DNA of 64,000 bases, from contig NZ_MSTQ01000017.1 in NCBI RefSeq assembly GCF_001945365.1, positions 1 through 64,000 of the forward strand. The letters are read 5' to 3'. The notes below the pieces were generated by a model, which ran no database searches, was not told the origin of the DNA, and worked only from the letters and a program-made list of their open reading frames with translations. Position 1 is the first letter of the stretch. The number at the start of each line of letters is the position of its first letter. The stretch comes from Pseudomonas reinekei. GTDB taxonomy: Bacteria; Pseudomonadota; Gammaproteobacteria; Pseudomonadales; Pseudomonadaceae. The translations under genes were made by a program, and so were the position numbers. Shown here piece by piece: positions 1 to 8,329 of this stretch.

Positions 1-76
1 GTATCGTTCACAAAACCGCAAGACTATCGCATACCCAATTTGCTGAAGCGTCGAAAGACGAGTCGGCACACCGAAT

Positions 77-195
77 TTCTTGACGACCATAGAGCATTGG
101 AACCACCTGATCCCATCCCGAACTCAGCAGTGAAACGATGCATCGCCGATGGTAGTGTGGGGTTTCCCCATGTGAGAGTAGGTCATCGTCAAGAT
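77..195 (+). rRNA. rrf: 5S ribosomal RNA
   Basis: The stretch carries the Pseudomonas 5S sequence, including the conserved block CCCGAACTCAGCAGTGAAAC. The terminal helix closes between TCTTGACGA near the start and TCGTCAAGA at 186-194. The 76 bases before it look like the 23S-5S spacer, so the rest of the operon lies upstream of the window. Ends are judged from the closing helix and may be off by one or two bases. Confidence 0.97.
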
Positions 196-203
196 TAAAT
201 TCC

Positions 204-237
204 AAAACCCCTGTCTGCTAAAGCGGACAGGGGTTTT
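204..237 (+). terminator. rRNA operon terminator
   Basis: A strong hairpin pairs AAAACCCCTGTCTG with CGGACAGGGGTTTT around a short loop, directly after the 5S gene. It ends in a short T run and is placed as expected for an rRNA terminator. Confidence 0.9.
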
Positions 238-269
238 GTCGTTCTCGGCCCGTCAAAAGTCGCAGACGT

Positions 270-308
270 AAAAAAGCCAGCTCCTGGATTCAGGGGCTGG
301 CTTTTTTA
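270..308. terminator. bidirectional terminator
   Basis: The inverted repeat AAAAAAGCCAGC(t)CCT..AGGGGCTGGCTTTTTT has an A run before and a T run after the stem. It can therefore stop transcripts from both sides: the rRNA operon from the left and the signal-biosynthesis operon from the right. Confidence 0.85.
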
Positions 309-337
309 TGCTCGCAAGAATGAAATGATTAGAACGG

Positions 338-451
338 CTAGATCACCGTCGCAGAGACCTTGCGCTCTTCGCCCAGGTAGCAGAAGTTCAGGCTCGCACA
401 GAACGCTACATAAGATTCATTGGTACCACTGCTAAACGAAGCCTTATCCAA
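338..451 (-). CDS. possible 37-residue peptide after pvfD
   Basis: A short open frame begins at a TTG that overlaps the stop region of the upstream cyclase-like gene and ends just before the bidirectional terminator. The product would be 37 residues with three cysteines in the middle (FC..SLNFC) and a C-terminus ending SATVI. Third codon positions look Pseudomonas-like (GCG, CTG, GGC, AAG). No family is recognised and no ribosome binding site is clear. It may be a real small peptide of the operon, a remnant of a longer gene, or chance. Confidence 0.3.
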   Translation of the reverse strand: MDKASFSSGTNESYVAFCASLNFCYLGEERKVSATVI

Positions 452-905
452 ACAGCTTCAGCACATTGTTCATCGCATCATCGGCAAAATCCTGGATGAA
501 CGCCTGGAATCCCGGCGCGTCACCACCCTGCGCCGGTTCGGCGATGATGGTCCAGGTGGCGATGGATTTGTCTGAGCCCAAAGACTCCACCTGCATCGCC
601 GCCCACAGATTCGCCACCCCCAGGGTGTTGTAGATCGTGGTCCAGGTCATGTTCCGTGCCTGATCGTCGCGGGAGTTGAGTTGTTCAACGACGAGGTTGC
701 CGTCCTTGAAGAACTTCTTGCGCAGCGAAGTCACACCTTCACCGGTCATTTCGATGTGTGACAGCGCCGGAATGAATCGGTCGAAGCCGGCAAAGTTACC
801 GACAACGGCCCAGACCTGTGCGGCCTTGGCCGGGACTTCCACTGTGGACACGATGTGGCAGCCTTGCGGGTTTTTGATCAGGGTATCGGGTTGCAGAGTG
901 CTCAT
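444..905 (-). CDS. pvfD: SRPBCC / polyketide cyclase-like protein, PvfD/MgoD type
   Basis: This is a 153-residue protein of the SRPBCC (START-like) fold: a helix-grip hydrophobic pocket starting with the typical VEVPAKAAQVWAVVGNF stretch and ending in a long C-terminal helix. The start is the ATG at 905, giving MSTLQPDT. A longer upstream extension would run into the NRPS gene and lacks family support. It is last of four genes on one strand, 29 bases after the NRPS. In mangotoxin-producing P. syringae (mgoD) and P. entomophila (pvfD) a gene of this type sits in the same place. Its exact chemical role is not settled, and binding or cyclising a pathway intermediate is inference. Confidence 0.85.
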   Translation of the reverse strand: MSTLQPDTLIKNPQGCHIVSTVEVPAKAAQVWAVVGNFAGFDRFIPALSHIEMTGEGVTSLRKKFFKDGNLVVEQLNSRDDQARNMTWTTIYNTLGVANLWAAMQVESLGSDKSIATWTIIAEPAQGGDAPGFQAFIQDFADDAMNNVLKLFG

Positions 906-934
906 GGTTTTGCTCCGTGCTGGTTTGGATGGAA

Positions 935-3900
935 TCAGATGAAATTGATTTCTTTGAGGTAGTCGCACCCGCGTCGCAGCAGCGCCGGGGATTTATCCGG
1001 ATAGCGCGCGCCCATCTGCCGCACACCGGCCTGGGCGTTGGCGTGACCAATCATTGAGATGTCGCCGATGTCTTCTTCGAAGCCGTTGAGGTAGAAGCCC
1101 AGCACGCCGAACAGCGCGTTATCGCTGTCGACCCGGCCCAGTTGCTGCTGCCAGTCGGCGACGCTGACCAATGAAAATTCCCGCCCGGCGTCACGAAACG
1201 ACGCCACATAGCGCTCCCAGCTCAGGGGCTCGGGATTGTGCAAGTTGAACACCGCGTTCTCCGGCTGATAGCGGCTGGCATGGAAGGCGATGAAACGGGC
1301 GAGGAAGTCCACGGGCATCAGGTCGAAATTCAGCGCGAACTCCGGTACCTGGCCGAGCTGGATCGAGCCCTTGAGCATCAACATCAAACGATTCTTGTGT
1401 GGCTGACACACGCCAGTGAGGCTGTTGAAACTGATGTTGCCGGGGCGATAGAGATTGACCTGCACACCGCGTTCGCGCGCGCGTTCGAGGATCCGCTCGC
1501 CGACCCATTTGGAAAGGTTGTAGCCGTTCTTGATGTAGATAGGCGGGGTTGGCGCTGCGGGTAGCTCGAGTACCTGGCCATCGGCGTTAATCGTGCTGGA
1601 CGCCGAGAGTGTCGAGACGAAGTTGAAGATCTTTTTGCTCTGCCCTTCGCACAATCGCAGGCATTCGAAAATCGGCTCGACGTTGTCCCGCGCCAGTGAC
1701 TCGTAATCGAGTACGTGATTGACATTGGCAGCGTTGTGCACCAATGCGCCGAACTCTCGATCAAGGCGCTGATAGGCCTCATCGGCCAGCCCCAGGCAAG
1801 GCTGGGTGATGTCCGCCGTGTACACCCGCACCCGACTCAGGTCCAGATGCTCCAGCCGGTTCTCACGCAATGCCTGAGCGAACCGCTCGACTGCCGATTG
1901 CCCGTTGCCATCGCGGACCAGGCAGGCGACTTCGCTGGCGCCCCCGGCCAACAAGGCTTCGACAATGTGCACGCCGACAAAACTGTTGGCGCCGGTGACG
2001 ATCACCTTGCGTACATCGCCCAGACGGCTGATGGGCAATGGCTGCACATGCAGTTCACGGGAGGCATCTGCCAAGGCTTGCTCGCTCAATACTTGTTCGC
2101 TGCCTGAACCTCGCATCAGTGTCGCAAGCTTGGCGATGGTGGGCAGTTCGATGAAGCGGTTAATCGAAATGCTGCGACCAAATTCTTCGCGCAAACGCAG
2201 GAGCATGCGCGACAACAGGATCGAATGACCGCCCAGATTGAAGAAGCTTTCATCTGTGGAAATATCGCTGGCCGGCAACGCCAGCAACTCGGTCCAGATC
2301 TCCAGCAATAGCGCTTCATCGGCGTTGGCCGGTAGCCGTCGCAAGGTGTTTTCGCTAACACTGACCGGCAGCTCCAGCAGCGCCTTGCGATCGACCTTGC
2401 CGTTGCTGGCGTACGGCATGCTCATCAGTTCGGTCCACGCCACGGGCTGCATGTAGTCCGGCAGACACTGCAGGGCATGAGCCTTCAGGGCATCGCGAGC
2501 AGTACCGGCTCGATGCTCCTGAGGCTGCGCAAGGAAGGCCAGGATTCGCCGGTGGCTGTCGATCACCACCGCCACCTGACGGTACAACTGGCTGTCGCGC
2601 AGGCAGCGTTCGATCTCCTCCGGCTCGACTCGAAAGCCGCGAATCTTTACCTGGTTGTCGCGCCGCCCGCACAGCTCGATTCCCTCGCACGTCCACTTCG
2701 CCATGTCGCCGGTGCGATAGACGCGCAAGGCTTGGCCATCAGGCAACGTCAGGGTCAGATAGCGTTCGGCAGTCTGCTGAGCGTTATTCAAATACCCAAG
2801 GCACACGCCGGGACCGGCGATGTACAACTCACCGACGGTCTGCTCAGTCACCGGCTGCAAGTCCTCATCGAGAATCAGCACCTGACTGTTGGCGATCGGG
2901 TCGCCGAGGGTTCGGTTGTTGTCGTCCGCCTGCAGCTGCCGCGCGGTAATCAGCACCGTGGCTTCGGTCGGGCCGTAGAGGTTGTAGAACTTGCCTTGGC
3001 CGGTCAGTTGCTGGATGACCCAAGGCTCGCAGACATCACCGCCGGTCATGACGTGTTCAAGGTTGCGCAGTTGCTCCAGCGGCAGAATGCTCAGCAGTGC
3101 CGGTGGCAAAAAAGCGTGGCTGAGTTGCCATTGACGGATCAGCTCCACCAGTTGCAGTGGATCGCGGCGCTGGTTATCACCGGGCACGACCAGTTCGGCG
3201 CCTTGCAGCAAGGTCGGGAAAATATCGATCAGCGACGAGTCGAAGCTTAGTGAGGAAAACTGCAGCACCCGGCTTTGTTCGGTCAACTGCACATAGTCGG
3301 CATACCAGGCGGAGAAGTGAGCGAGGTTGGCCTGGCTGAGCAATACGCCTTTGGGATGGCCGGTGGTGCCCGATGTGTACAGCGCCATGCACGGTGCATC
3401 GAGAGCGGGGCGCTGACGCATCAGTGGTTGCTCGAGATTCACGGCGGTGCCGTCGATAGCCGTGATATCGAATCCCGGCATTTCAGTTGCTAGCGGATGC
3501 TGCCCGTCATGCAGTAATAACGCCGCATCGGCATTCGACAGAATGTACTGTTGGCGTTGCAGCGGATGGCTTGGCTCCAGTGGCAGGTACACTGCGCCGC
3601 TGCCCAGAATCGCCAGAATCCCAGCGTATAACGCGCTGCATTTCGGCAGGCAGATCCCCACGACCACTGGGCCTTCATGCAGAGAGAGCAAGGGCTGCAA
3701 TCGTTGTTCGATCGCACGGCTCAGGTCATGCAGTTGACGATAGTCCAGGGTGATGTCGGCAACGTTCAACGCAGGCCTTTCGGCGCTCTGAATGAGGCGC
3801 GGCTCAAGTCGCTCGATCAGCGGCTGCTCAGCCAGTTTGAGCAGTTGCGGATGAGCCGTGGCATTGCGGTGATGGAGGTACGCGAGGCTGTCGAGAAACA

Positions 3901-4351
3901 GCAGGTTTTCGCGCGTCGCGACGTGAACGTCGGTGGCCGGTTCGGTGCGCAGGAAATACTCGGCGTCCCGGGAGTAGCGACTGACCAGCAGCGCCACGTG
4001 ATCGACCAGGTCCGCCATCGCGCGCAAACGCAGCGCCTGGCCGTTGCCCGTGGTTTCATCGGCGATCGGCAGGCGAGTGAGCAATGTCGAGTCGACGGTG
4101 AATATCAGATCCAGCGCCGGTAGCCCCGAAGCGACCGACAGGTCGATGCCCAGTTGCAGCGTCAGGCGCGGCGCAATACTGGGAATCTGAATGTTCAGGC
4201 TGGCATCATCGATCACCAGATCCAGATGCGCCGGCACCGGTGCATCGAATGTCGTTATCCGCGTCAGTGCATGACCGTGTTGTTCGAGCTCCAGCGCCAG
4301 CGCGGTCAGGGCCTGGCTGTGTCCAGCGAGAAGAATGTCGAGACGTCTCAT
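935..4351 (-). CDS. pvfC: nonribosomal peptide synthetase (A-PCP-reductase), PvfC/MgoA type
   Basis: This 1138-residue protein has four parts. An N-terminal region of about 180 residues is of unclear fold. The adenylation domain (about 190-680) has the A3 core YTSGTTGHPKGV near 327, GPTEAT, YRTGDM and NGKVDRKAL. A carrier domain has FFNLGGHSILLS, with the phosphopantetheine serine near 706. A terminal thioester reductase has the NAD(P) motif TGANSFVG near 784 and YNLSKWVGE. It would activate one amino acid, load it on the carrier and release it reductively. In mgo/pvf clusters the substrate is a branched amino acid such as leucine or valine; which one here cannot be read from sequence by eye. 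It lies 13 bases after pvfB. Confidence 0.95.
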   Translation of the reverse strand: MRRLDILLAGHSQALTALALELEQHGHALTRITTFDAPVPAHLDLVIDDASLNIQIPSIAPRLTLQLGIDLSVASGLPALDLIFTVDSTLLTRLPIADETTGNGQALRLRAMADLVDHVALLVSRYSRDAEYFLRTEPATDVHVATRENLLFLDSLAYLHHRNATAHPQLLKLAEQPLIERLEPRLIQSAERPALNVADITLDYRQLHDLSRAIEQRLQPLLSLHEGPVVVGICLPKCSALYAGILAILGSGAVYLPLEPSHPLQRQQYILSNADAALLLHDGQHPLATEMPGFDITAIDGTAVNLEQPLMRQRPALDAPCMALYTSGTTGHPKGVLLSQANLAHFSAWYADYVQLTEQSRVLQFSSLSFDSSLIDIFPTLLQGAELVVPGDNQRRDPLQLVELIRQWQLSHAFLPPALLSILPLEQLRNLEHVMTGGDVCEPWVIQQLTGQGKFYNLYGPTEATVLITARQLQADDNNRTLGDPIANSQVLILDEDLQPVTEQTVGELYIAGPGVCLGYLNNAQQTAERYLTLTLPDGQALRVYRTGDMAKWTCEGIELCGRRDNQVKIRGFRVEPEEIERCLRDSQLYRQVAVVIDSHRRILAFLAQPQEHRAGTARDALKAHALQCLPDYMQPVAWTELMSMPYASNGKVDRKALLELPVSVSENTLRRLPANADEALLLEIWTELLALPASDISTDESFFNLGGHSILLSRMLLRLREEFGRSISINRFIELPTIAKLATLMRGSGSEQVLSEQALADASRELHVQPLPISRLGDVRKVIVTGANSFVGVHIVEALLAGGASEVACLVRDGNGQSAVERFAQALRENRLEHLDLSRVRVYTADITQPCLGLADEAYQRLDREFGALVHNAANVNHVLDYESLARDNVEPIFECLRLCEGQSKKIFNFVSTLSASSTINADGQVLELPAAPTPPIYIKNGYNLSKWVGERILERARERGVQVNLYRPGNISFNSLTGVCQPHKNRLMLMLKGSIQLGQVPEFALNFDLMPVDFLARFIAFHASRYQPENAVFNLHNPEPLSWERYVASFRDAGREFSLVSVADWQQQLGRVDSDNALFGVLGFYLNGFEEDIGDISMIGHANAQAGVRQMGARYPDKSPALLRRGCDYLKEINFI

Positions 4352-4364
4352 GACGGGGTCCTCG

Positions 4365-5294
4365 TCAAAGCAAATAATCGCTCAAGGCGCTTTGCACGCA
4401 CGGCGAATCGAGCAGCGAACTGCTGCGGAAAAACCGCACGATGTTGGCGACCAGCGGATGGTGGCGATTGATCGGGAAGGCCAGGCCGGACATCTCGTTC
4501 TTGAGGGACTGGCGCGTGGCGTTGTTGATCTGCAAAGCGTCGATCAGGTGGAAGTCGAAGGCTTTCTGAATGTCGTTGGTCAGGTAGTGGCCGATGAACA
4601 CTGGCAGGATCTGCGCGATGCGCTGGCGGTCGTTTTCGCTCGCGGTATGCCAGTAGATGCGCACCATCCGCGACCAGAATCCAGAGTGCCGACCTTCGTC
4701 GAGCAAGTGGTCGGCCATCAGCCCCTTGATCGACTGCTTGACCGTATCGTCCTTGGCAAACGCCGCGACATCACCGGTTACGGTGTTCTCGGCGATCGCC
4801 ACGCAAATCAGCTCCACGGCGCTGCGCAGGTGTTCCGGTGCGAGGGCGATGGCGGCCGGGATCGCGCGGCTCAACTCGATTTCGTCGGGCAACTCAATGG
4901 GCGTGATGCCGGTCATGGCGACGGTCTGTTGCATGAAATCCATGGCCACCAGCGCGTGGTAATCCTCGTCGACGACCACGGTCATGGCGTCATAGCGACA
5001 GGCGAAAGGGAACGTCATGGCGAAGCGATTCTTGGCGATGCTGCGGGCGGTCTTGTCGACGATCTCGGTTTCGAAGATCACCACATCGTTGATGAATTTG
5101 TAGAGCGTCTGCACCAGGGCGAAGTCGCGCTGCTCCGGGCATTCGCGCAGGAACGTCTCGCTGAGTACCAGTGGTTGCCGACTCAGCGGATAGATCAGTT
5201 TGTCGTCGTTCTCCAGCAAGCGCCGCGGGCGGGTGCGGATGGTGGCGCGGCTCTCCCAGGCGTCGGCGAACGACAGATAGTCGGCGGCGTTCAT
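4365..5294 (-). CDS. pvfB: AurF-like diiron N-oxygenase, PvfB/MgoC type
   Basis: The 309-residue product resembles the p-aminobenzoate N-oxygenase (AurF) family of ferritin-like diiron enzymes. It is largely helical with carboxylate/histidine ligands, including DEGRHSGFW towards the C-terminal half and an E..E pattern in VDEDYHALVAMDF. In pvf/mgo/ham pathways this enzyme oxidises an amine nitrogen of the amino-acid-derived intermediate. The chosen start at 5294 (MNAADYLSF) overlaps the stop of pvfA by four bases (ATGA). The frame stays open further upstream, but only inside pvfA. Close spacing to both neighbours indicates one transcript. Confidence 0.92.
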   Translation of the reverse strand: MNAADYLSFADAWESRATIRTRPRRLLENDDKLIYPLSRQPLVLSETFLRECPEQRDFALVQTLYKFINDVVIFETEIVDKTARSIAKNRFAMTFPFACRYDAMTVVVDEDYHALVAMDFMQQTVAMTGITPIELPDEIELSRAIPAAIALAPEHLRSAVELICVAIAENTVTGDVAAFAKDDTVKQSIKGLMADHLLDEGRHSGFWSRMVRIYWHTASENDRQRIAQILPVFIGHYLTNDIQKAFDFHLIDALQINNATRQSLKNEMSGLAFPINRHHPLVANIVRFFRSSSLLDSPCVQSALSDYLL

Positions 5295-6061
5295 GGGGTC
5301 ACCTCCGCCAGAGGCATGCTCAGGCGCAAGCCATCCCACAGGGCGATGCGGCTTTCCACGGCGGCGATGGCGCTGGCGTACACGTCTGCCTGGCGTTGCG
5401 GATCGCTGTCGACTAGTCGGGCAAGGAGTCGTTCTGCGGCGGGGCCATGGTCTTCAGAGTCGACTTCGATGTGACGTTCGAGGTAGTAACGAAAGGTTGG
5501 GGCCTGCTCGATGCCGATTCCCCAGTCGTCAAGAATGCGCTGGAACATAAGCGGAATCACACTCTCGCGACCATGCAGAAATGCCGCCGCGACACTGTGT
5601 CCCGGGGCGTGCAACGCGGTGTACAACGTATGGCGCACGAACCGCGCAGTTGCCGGGTCGACCTCGACACTTTGCAGCGCCACGTCATAGCTCACGCCTT
5701 CCTGCTGCAGCGACACGAATCGTTCTATGGCGGACGTGTTCGCGCCGACCTCGCGCATGGCATCGAGGTATAACTCGAAATGGCTGTAGTGCCCCTGTGC
5801 CGGGCGGTCGTCGGATTCTTCACCGAGTACGATCTCGTTGATCAATCGTGCCGCCTGTGGGTCGCTAGGGGGGAGCCAGGGTAATTGCGTACACGTCAGT
5901 TCCTGTTGCAATCGCTTGGTCAGCGACATGAAGTCCCAAACTGCAAATACATGGCTTTCCATAAAACGCTGTAGAACCGAGAGTGAATGTATTTCGGAGA
6001 AAATCGGGTGTGCACTCAGTTCGGCTTTCTTTTGCTCAAGATGCTCTCTGGTGGGTCTCAT
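5291..6061 (-). CDS. pvfA: DUF3050 haem-oxygenase-like diiron protein, PvfA/MgoB type
   Basis: This is a 256-residue helical protein of the DUF3050 group, now grouped with haem-oxygenase-like diiron oxidases. Candidate metal ligands are in GHYSHFELYLD, HAPGHSVAAAF and the dense C-terminal ERHIEVDSEDHG. It is the first gene of the minus-strand operon and corresponds to mgoB/pvfA, which with pvfB-D makes a diffusible signal (leudiazen/valdiazen or pyrazine N-oxide type) in other pseudomonads. The start at 6061 lacks a strong Shine-Dalgarno sequence (AAGGTT is the best candidate). GacS/GacA control is reported for mgo in P. syringae; no direct site is visible here. Confidence 0.9.
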   Translation of the reverse strand: MRPTREHLEQKKAELSAHPIFSEIHSLSVLQRFMESHVFAVWDFMSLTKRLQQELTCTQLPWLPPSDPQAARLINEIVLGEESDDRPAQGHYSHFELYLDAMREVGANTSAIERFVSLQQEGVSYDVALQSVEVDPATARFVRHTLYTALHAPGHSVAAAFLHGRESVIPLMFQRILDDWGIGIEQAPTFRYYLERHIEVDSEDHGPAAERLLARLVDSDPQRQADVYASAIAAVESRIALWDGLRLSMPLAEVTP

Positions 6062-6715
6062 TGGCGAACCTTTAAGTTGTCAGTTGTGTAGGCTTGATCA
6101 AGAGTTGGTTGCGGGTTTTAAGTTTCTTCAGGCGAGCAGTTGCCTCAATTGAATTGATCATTTTTTGTTACTTTTGAGCCATATTTTGCGGGTCGTTCAG
6201 CCAGTGCCCTATGTCGGCGTAGAAAAACTAGTACACAAATAAAGCGCTGGGCAAGTTATTTTTTTAGTGTTTTTGACTTCAACTTTATTTGACGTGATAA
6301 GTTCCAATAAGACTATTTGTATAAGTTTTATTTTGGCGTAGTTGCTCCTTCCGTCTTATATAAGTCAGAATTTTTATAAAGAGTGAATGCCTCACTCGAA
6401 GCAACTTTCTTGATGAACTCGTTGAGGTGATCTTAGGGGGAAGTTCGCCGGGGATGACGTCGACGCTTCCGTTCCCGTGGCAAGGCTCCTTCCGTAGGTT
6501 CTTGGTGCGGGGGGACTGTTCCATTACTGCAGTGCGTCGCCCCGTTCTTAGGTTGTCGGCACCCCAAGAGTGAGCGTAATTCAAGGCAGCCGCTATCACC
6601 GACCCCTGGGGGGCGGACAGGGCTGTATAGGCGGGAGATTTGTAAGTGGATCGTTCGATTTCAAGCGGACTGTCGGCTGTACAGCCGAGAGGGAGCGGGC
6701 TCCCTCATCACTGCT
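6062..6715. other. AT-rich intergenic region upstream of the pvf operon
   Basis: About 650 bases without a convincing gene. The part from 6170 to 6400 is clearly AT-rich and probably holds the pvf promoter (minus strand). Between 6673 and 6706 there is a perfect 16-base palindrome (TCGGCTGTACAGCCGA) followed by a hairpin GAGGGAG-CGG-GCTCCCTC of REP type, which could end the GntR transcript. A 104-codon open frame at 6285-6599 has no coding character. Confidence 0.6.
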
Positions 6716-7426
6716 TTACTTCGGGTTGTTTCTGCTCTGGGCTTCAGGGCTGTTGAGGTATTGGGTGATGACCTCAACCCCACGATTGAGGTGAAGGGTG
6801 AGCAACTTCACCGAACCTTCGACATCCCGCTCTTGGGCGGCACGCAACATGGCCCGGTGGTCTTCCTGGGACAGTTTGCCAAGGCCCATGGCTTCCAGAT
6901 TGAAGCGCAGGAAGCGTTCTTCCTCATTCAAACCGTCTTCTACCAGTTTCAGCAGGCGCTTATTGGGCGCCTTGCCGTAAAGCGCCATGTGGAAGAGGCG
7001 GTTGAGCCGGCCGATTTCGGTGTAGTCGAGTTCGGTTTCCAACTCATCGATATACCGGGCGGCCTGTTCGAGGTCCGCAGTGTCAAGCAACGGCACCGAC
7101 AGGCGCAGCGCTTCGGACTCCAGCAGTATGCGCAGGGCGTAGGTTTGCGCGGCGTCACCCTGGACCAGCGGGGCGACTACGGCACCTTTGTGGGCGACCA
7201 CGTTAAGCAGCGCCTGGGCTTCGAGCTGGCGCAGGGCTTCACGCACCGGCATGCGGCTGACACCGAAGAGGTCGGCCAGGTCTTGCTGGCGCAGGGCGAT
7301 ACCGCAAGGCAGGCGACCATCGAGAATGGCCGAGCGCAAGGTTTGCTCGATGACTGAGCGTGCCAAGTGAGCGGGAATCGGCCCGTTGACTTTGATACTG
7401 CTAAGCGGGTTGGGCTTTTGTGACAC
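6716..7426 (-). CDS. GntR-family (FCD) transcriptional regulator
   Basis: The protein has an N-terminal winged helix (LRSAILDGRLPCG..LRQQDLADLFGVSRMPVREALRQLEAQ) and a C-terminal all-helical FCD ligand domain with the expected acid/histidine residues (ALRILLESEALR, LNRLFHMALYG). I place the start at the GTG at 7426 (236 residues, VSQKPNPLSS). The frame stays open to an ATG at 7522, but that extension looks unlike the family. FCD regulators usually answer to small organic acids; the target is unknown. The gene is divergent from lapG with about 125 bases between, so it could act there, but no operator is identified. Confidence 0.88.
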   Translation of the reverse strand: MSQKPNPLSSIKVNGPIPAHLARSVIEQTLRSAILDGRLPCGIALRQQDLADLFGVSRMPVREALRQLEAQALLNVVAHKGAVVAPLVQGDAAQTYALRILLESEALRLSVPLLDTADLEQAARYIDELETELDYTEIGRLNRLFHMALYGKAPNKRLLKLVEDGLNEEERFLRFNLEAMGLGKLSQEDHRAMLRAAQERDVEGSVKLLTLHLNRGVEVITQYLNSPEAQSRNNPK

Positions 7427-7551
7427 TACTACACACCCTGATTGGCTGATTTGTTTTTGGATCCAACTGACACTAGTAACCGCCTGACGGCTTGTCAAAC
7501 GCGCAACAGAGCGCCTTTCCATGAGTTTAGCGCGGCCTCGTTGATCTCACC

Positions 7552-8316
7552 GTGCCGTTGTTTTTTCGCAAGCTAACCTACACCATCAACCGACTTCCAC
7601 CTGCCCAACCTGGATACCTCGCATTGGCGGTACGTTTCCCGATCTCACGGACATTGTGCTCGCTGTGCGGCGCGTTGCTGCTGGCCGGCGTAATGCTGGG
7701 CGCAGTGCAGGGCGATTGGAATTTTTCCTCCATCAGCCGCCGGGCGCAGGCATTGTACGGACCTTTGGGCGAAGGTCAGCAGCGCATCGATGATTGGCAG
7801 CACCTGCTGGCCACCCAGAAGCAGGTCGGCGAGCTGGAGCAGCTCAAGCAGGTCAACCAGTTCTTCAACCAGCGCATACGCTACGTCGAAGATGTCGATC
7901 TGTGGCATCAGACCGATTACTGGGAGACGCCGATCGAAGCCTTGTGGAAAGGCGCTGGCGATTGCGAAGACTACGCTATCGCCAAGTATTTCAGCCTGCG
8001 TCACTTGGGCGTCGCCAGTGACAAGCTGCGTATTACCTACGTGAAGGCGTTGCGCCTCAATCGTGCGCACATGGTGTTGACCTATTACTCGAGCCCGCAG
8101 GCCGTGCCGCTGGTGCTCGACAGCCTGATCGACGAAATCCGGCCCGCCAGCCAACGAACTGATCTGCTGCCGGTCTACTCTTTCAATGCAGAAGGGTTGT
8201 GGTTGCCCGGTGCCAAGGGCAACCAGAGGGTCGGTGATACCAAACGCCTGTCCCGTTGGCAGGACGTACTGAAAAAAATGCAGGCCGAAGGATTTCCGGT
8301 CGAGTCGATTAACTAG
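7552..8316 (+). CDS. lapG: periplasmic cysteine protease LapG
   Basis: This 254-residue protein is a bacterial transglutaminase-like cysteine peptidase. The catalytic triad reads Cys138 in AGDCEDYA, His173 in NRAHMVL and Asp190 in PLVLDSL. A hydrophobic segment at about 35-50 serves as the export signal, and the GTG start leaves an unusually long cytoplasmic stretch before it. LapG cleaves the N-terminus of the large surface adhesin LapA, releasing biofilm cells, and is held inactive by LapD when c-di-GMP is high. It is followed 13 bases later by lapD. No lapA or lapBCE genes occur in this window. Confidence 0.96.
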   Translation: MPLFFRKLTYTINRLPPAQPGYLALAVRFPISRTLCSLCGALLLAGVMLGAVQGDWNFSSISRRAQALYGPLGEGQQRIDDWQHLLATQKQVGELEQLKQVNQFFNQRIRYVEDVDLWHQTDYWETPIEALWKGAGDCEDYAIAKYFSLRHLGVASDKLRITYVKALRLNRAHMVLTYYSSPQAVPLVLDSLIDEIRPASQRTDLLPVYSFNAEGLWLPGAKGNQRVGDTKRLSRWQDVLKKMQAEGFPVESIN

Positions 8317-8329
8317 GAGCAGCCCACAG

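Noticed and set aside
6285..6599. 104-codon frame upstream of the pvf operon
   Set aside because: AT-rich intergenic DNA, no ribosome site, no plausible protein pattern.
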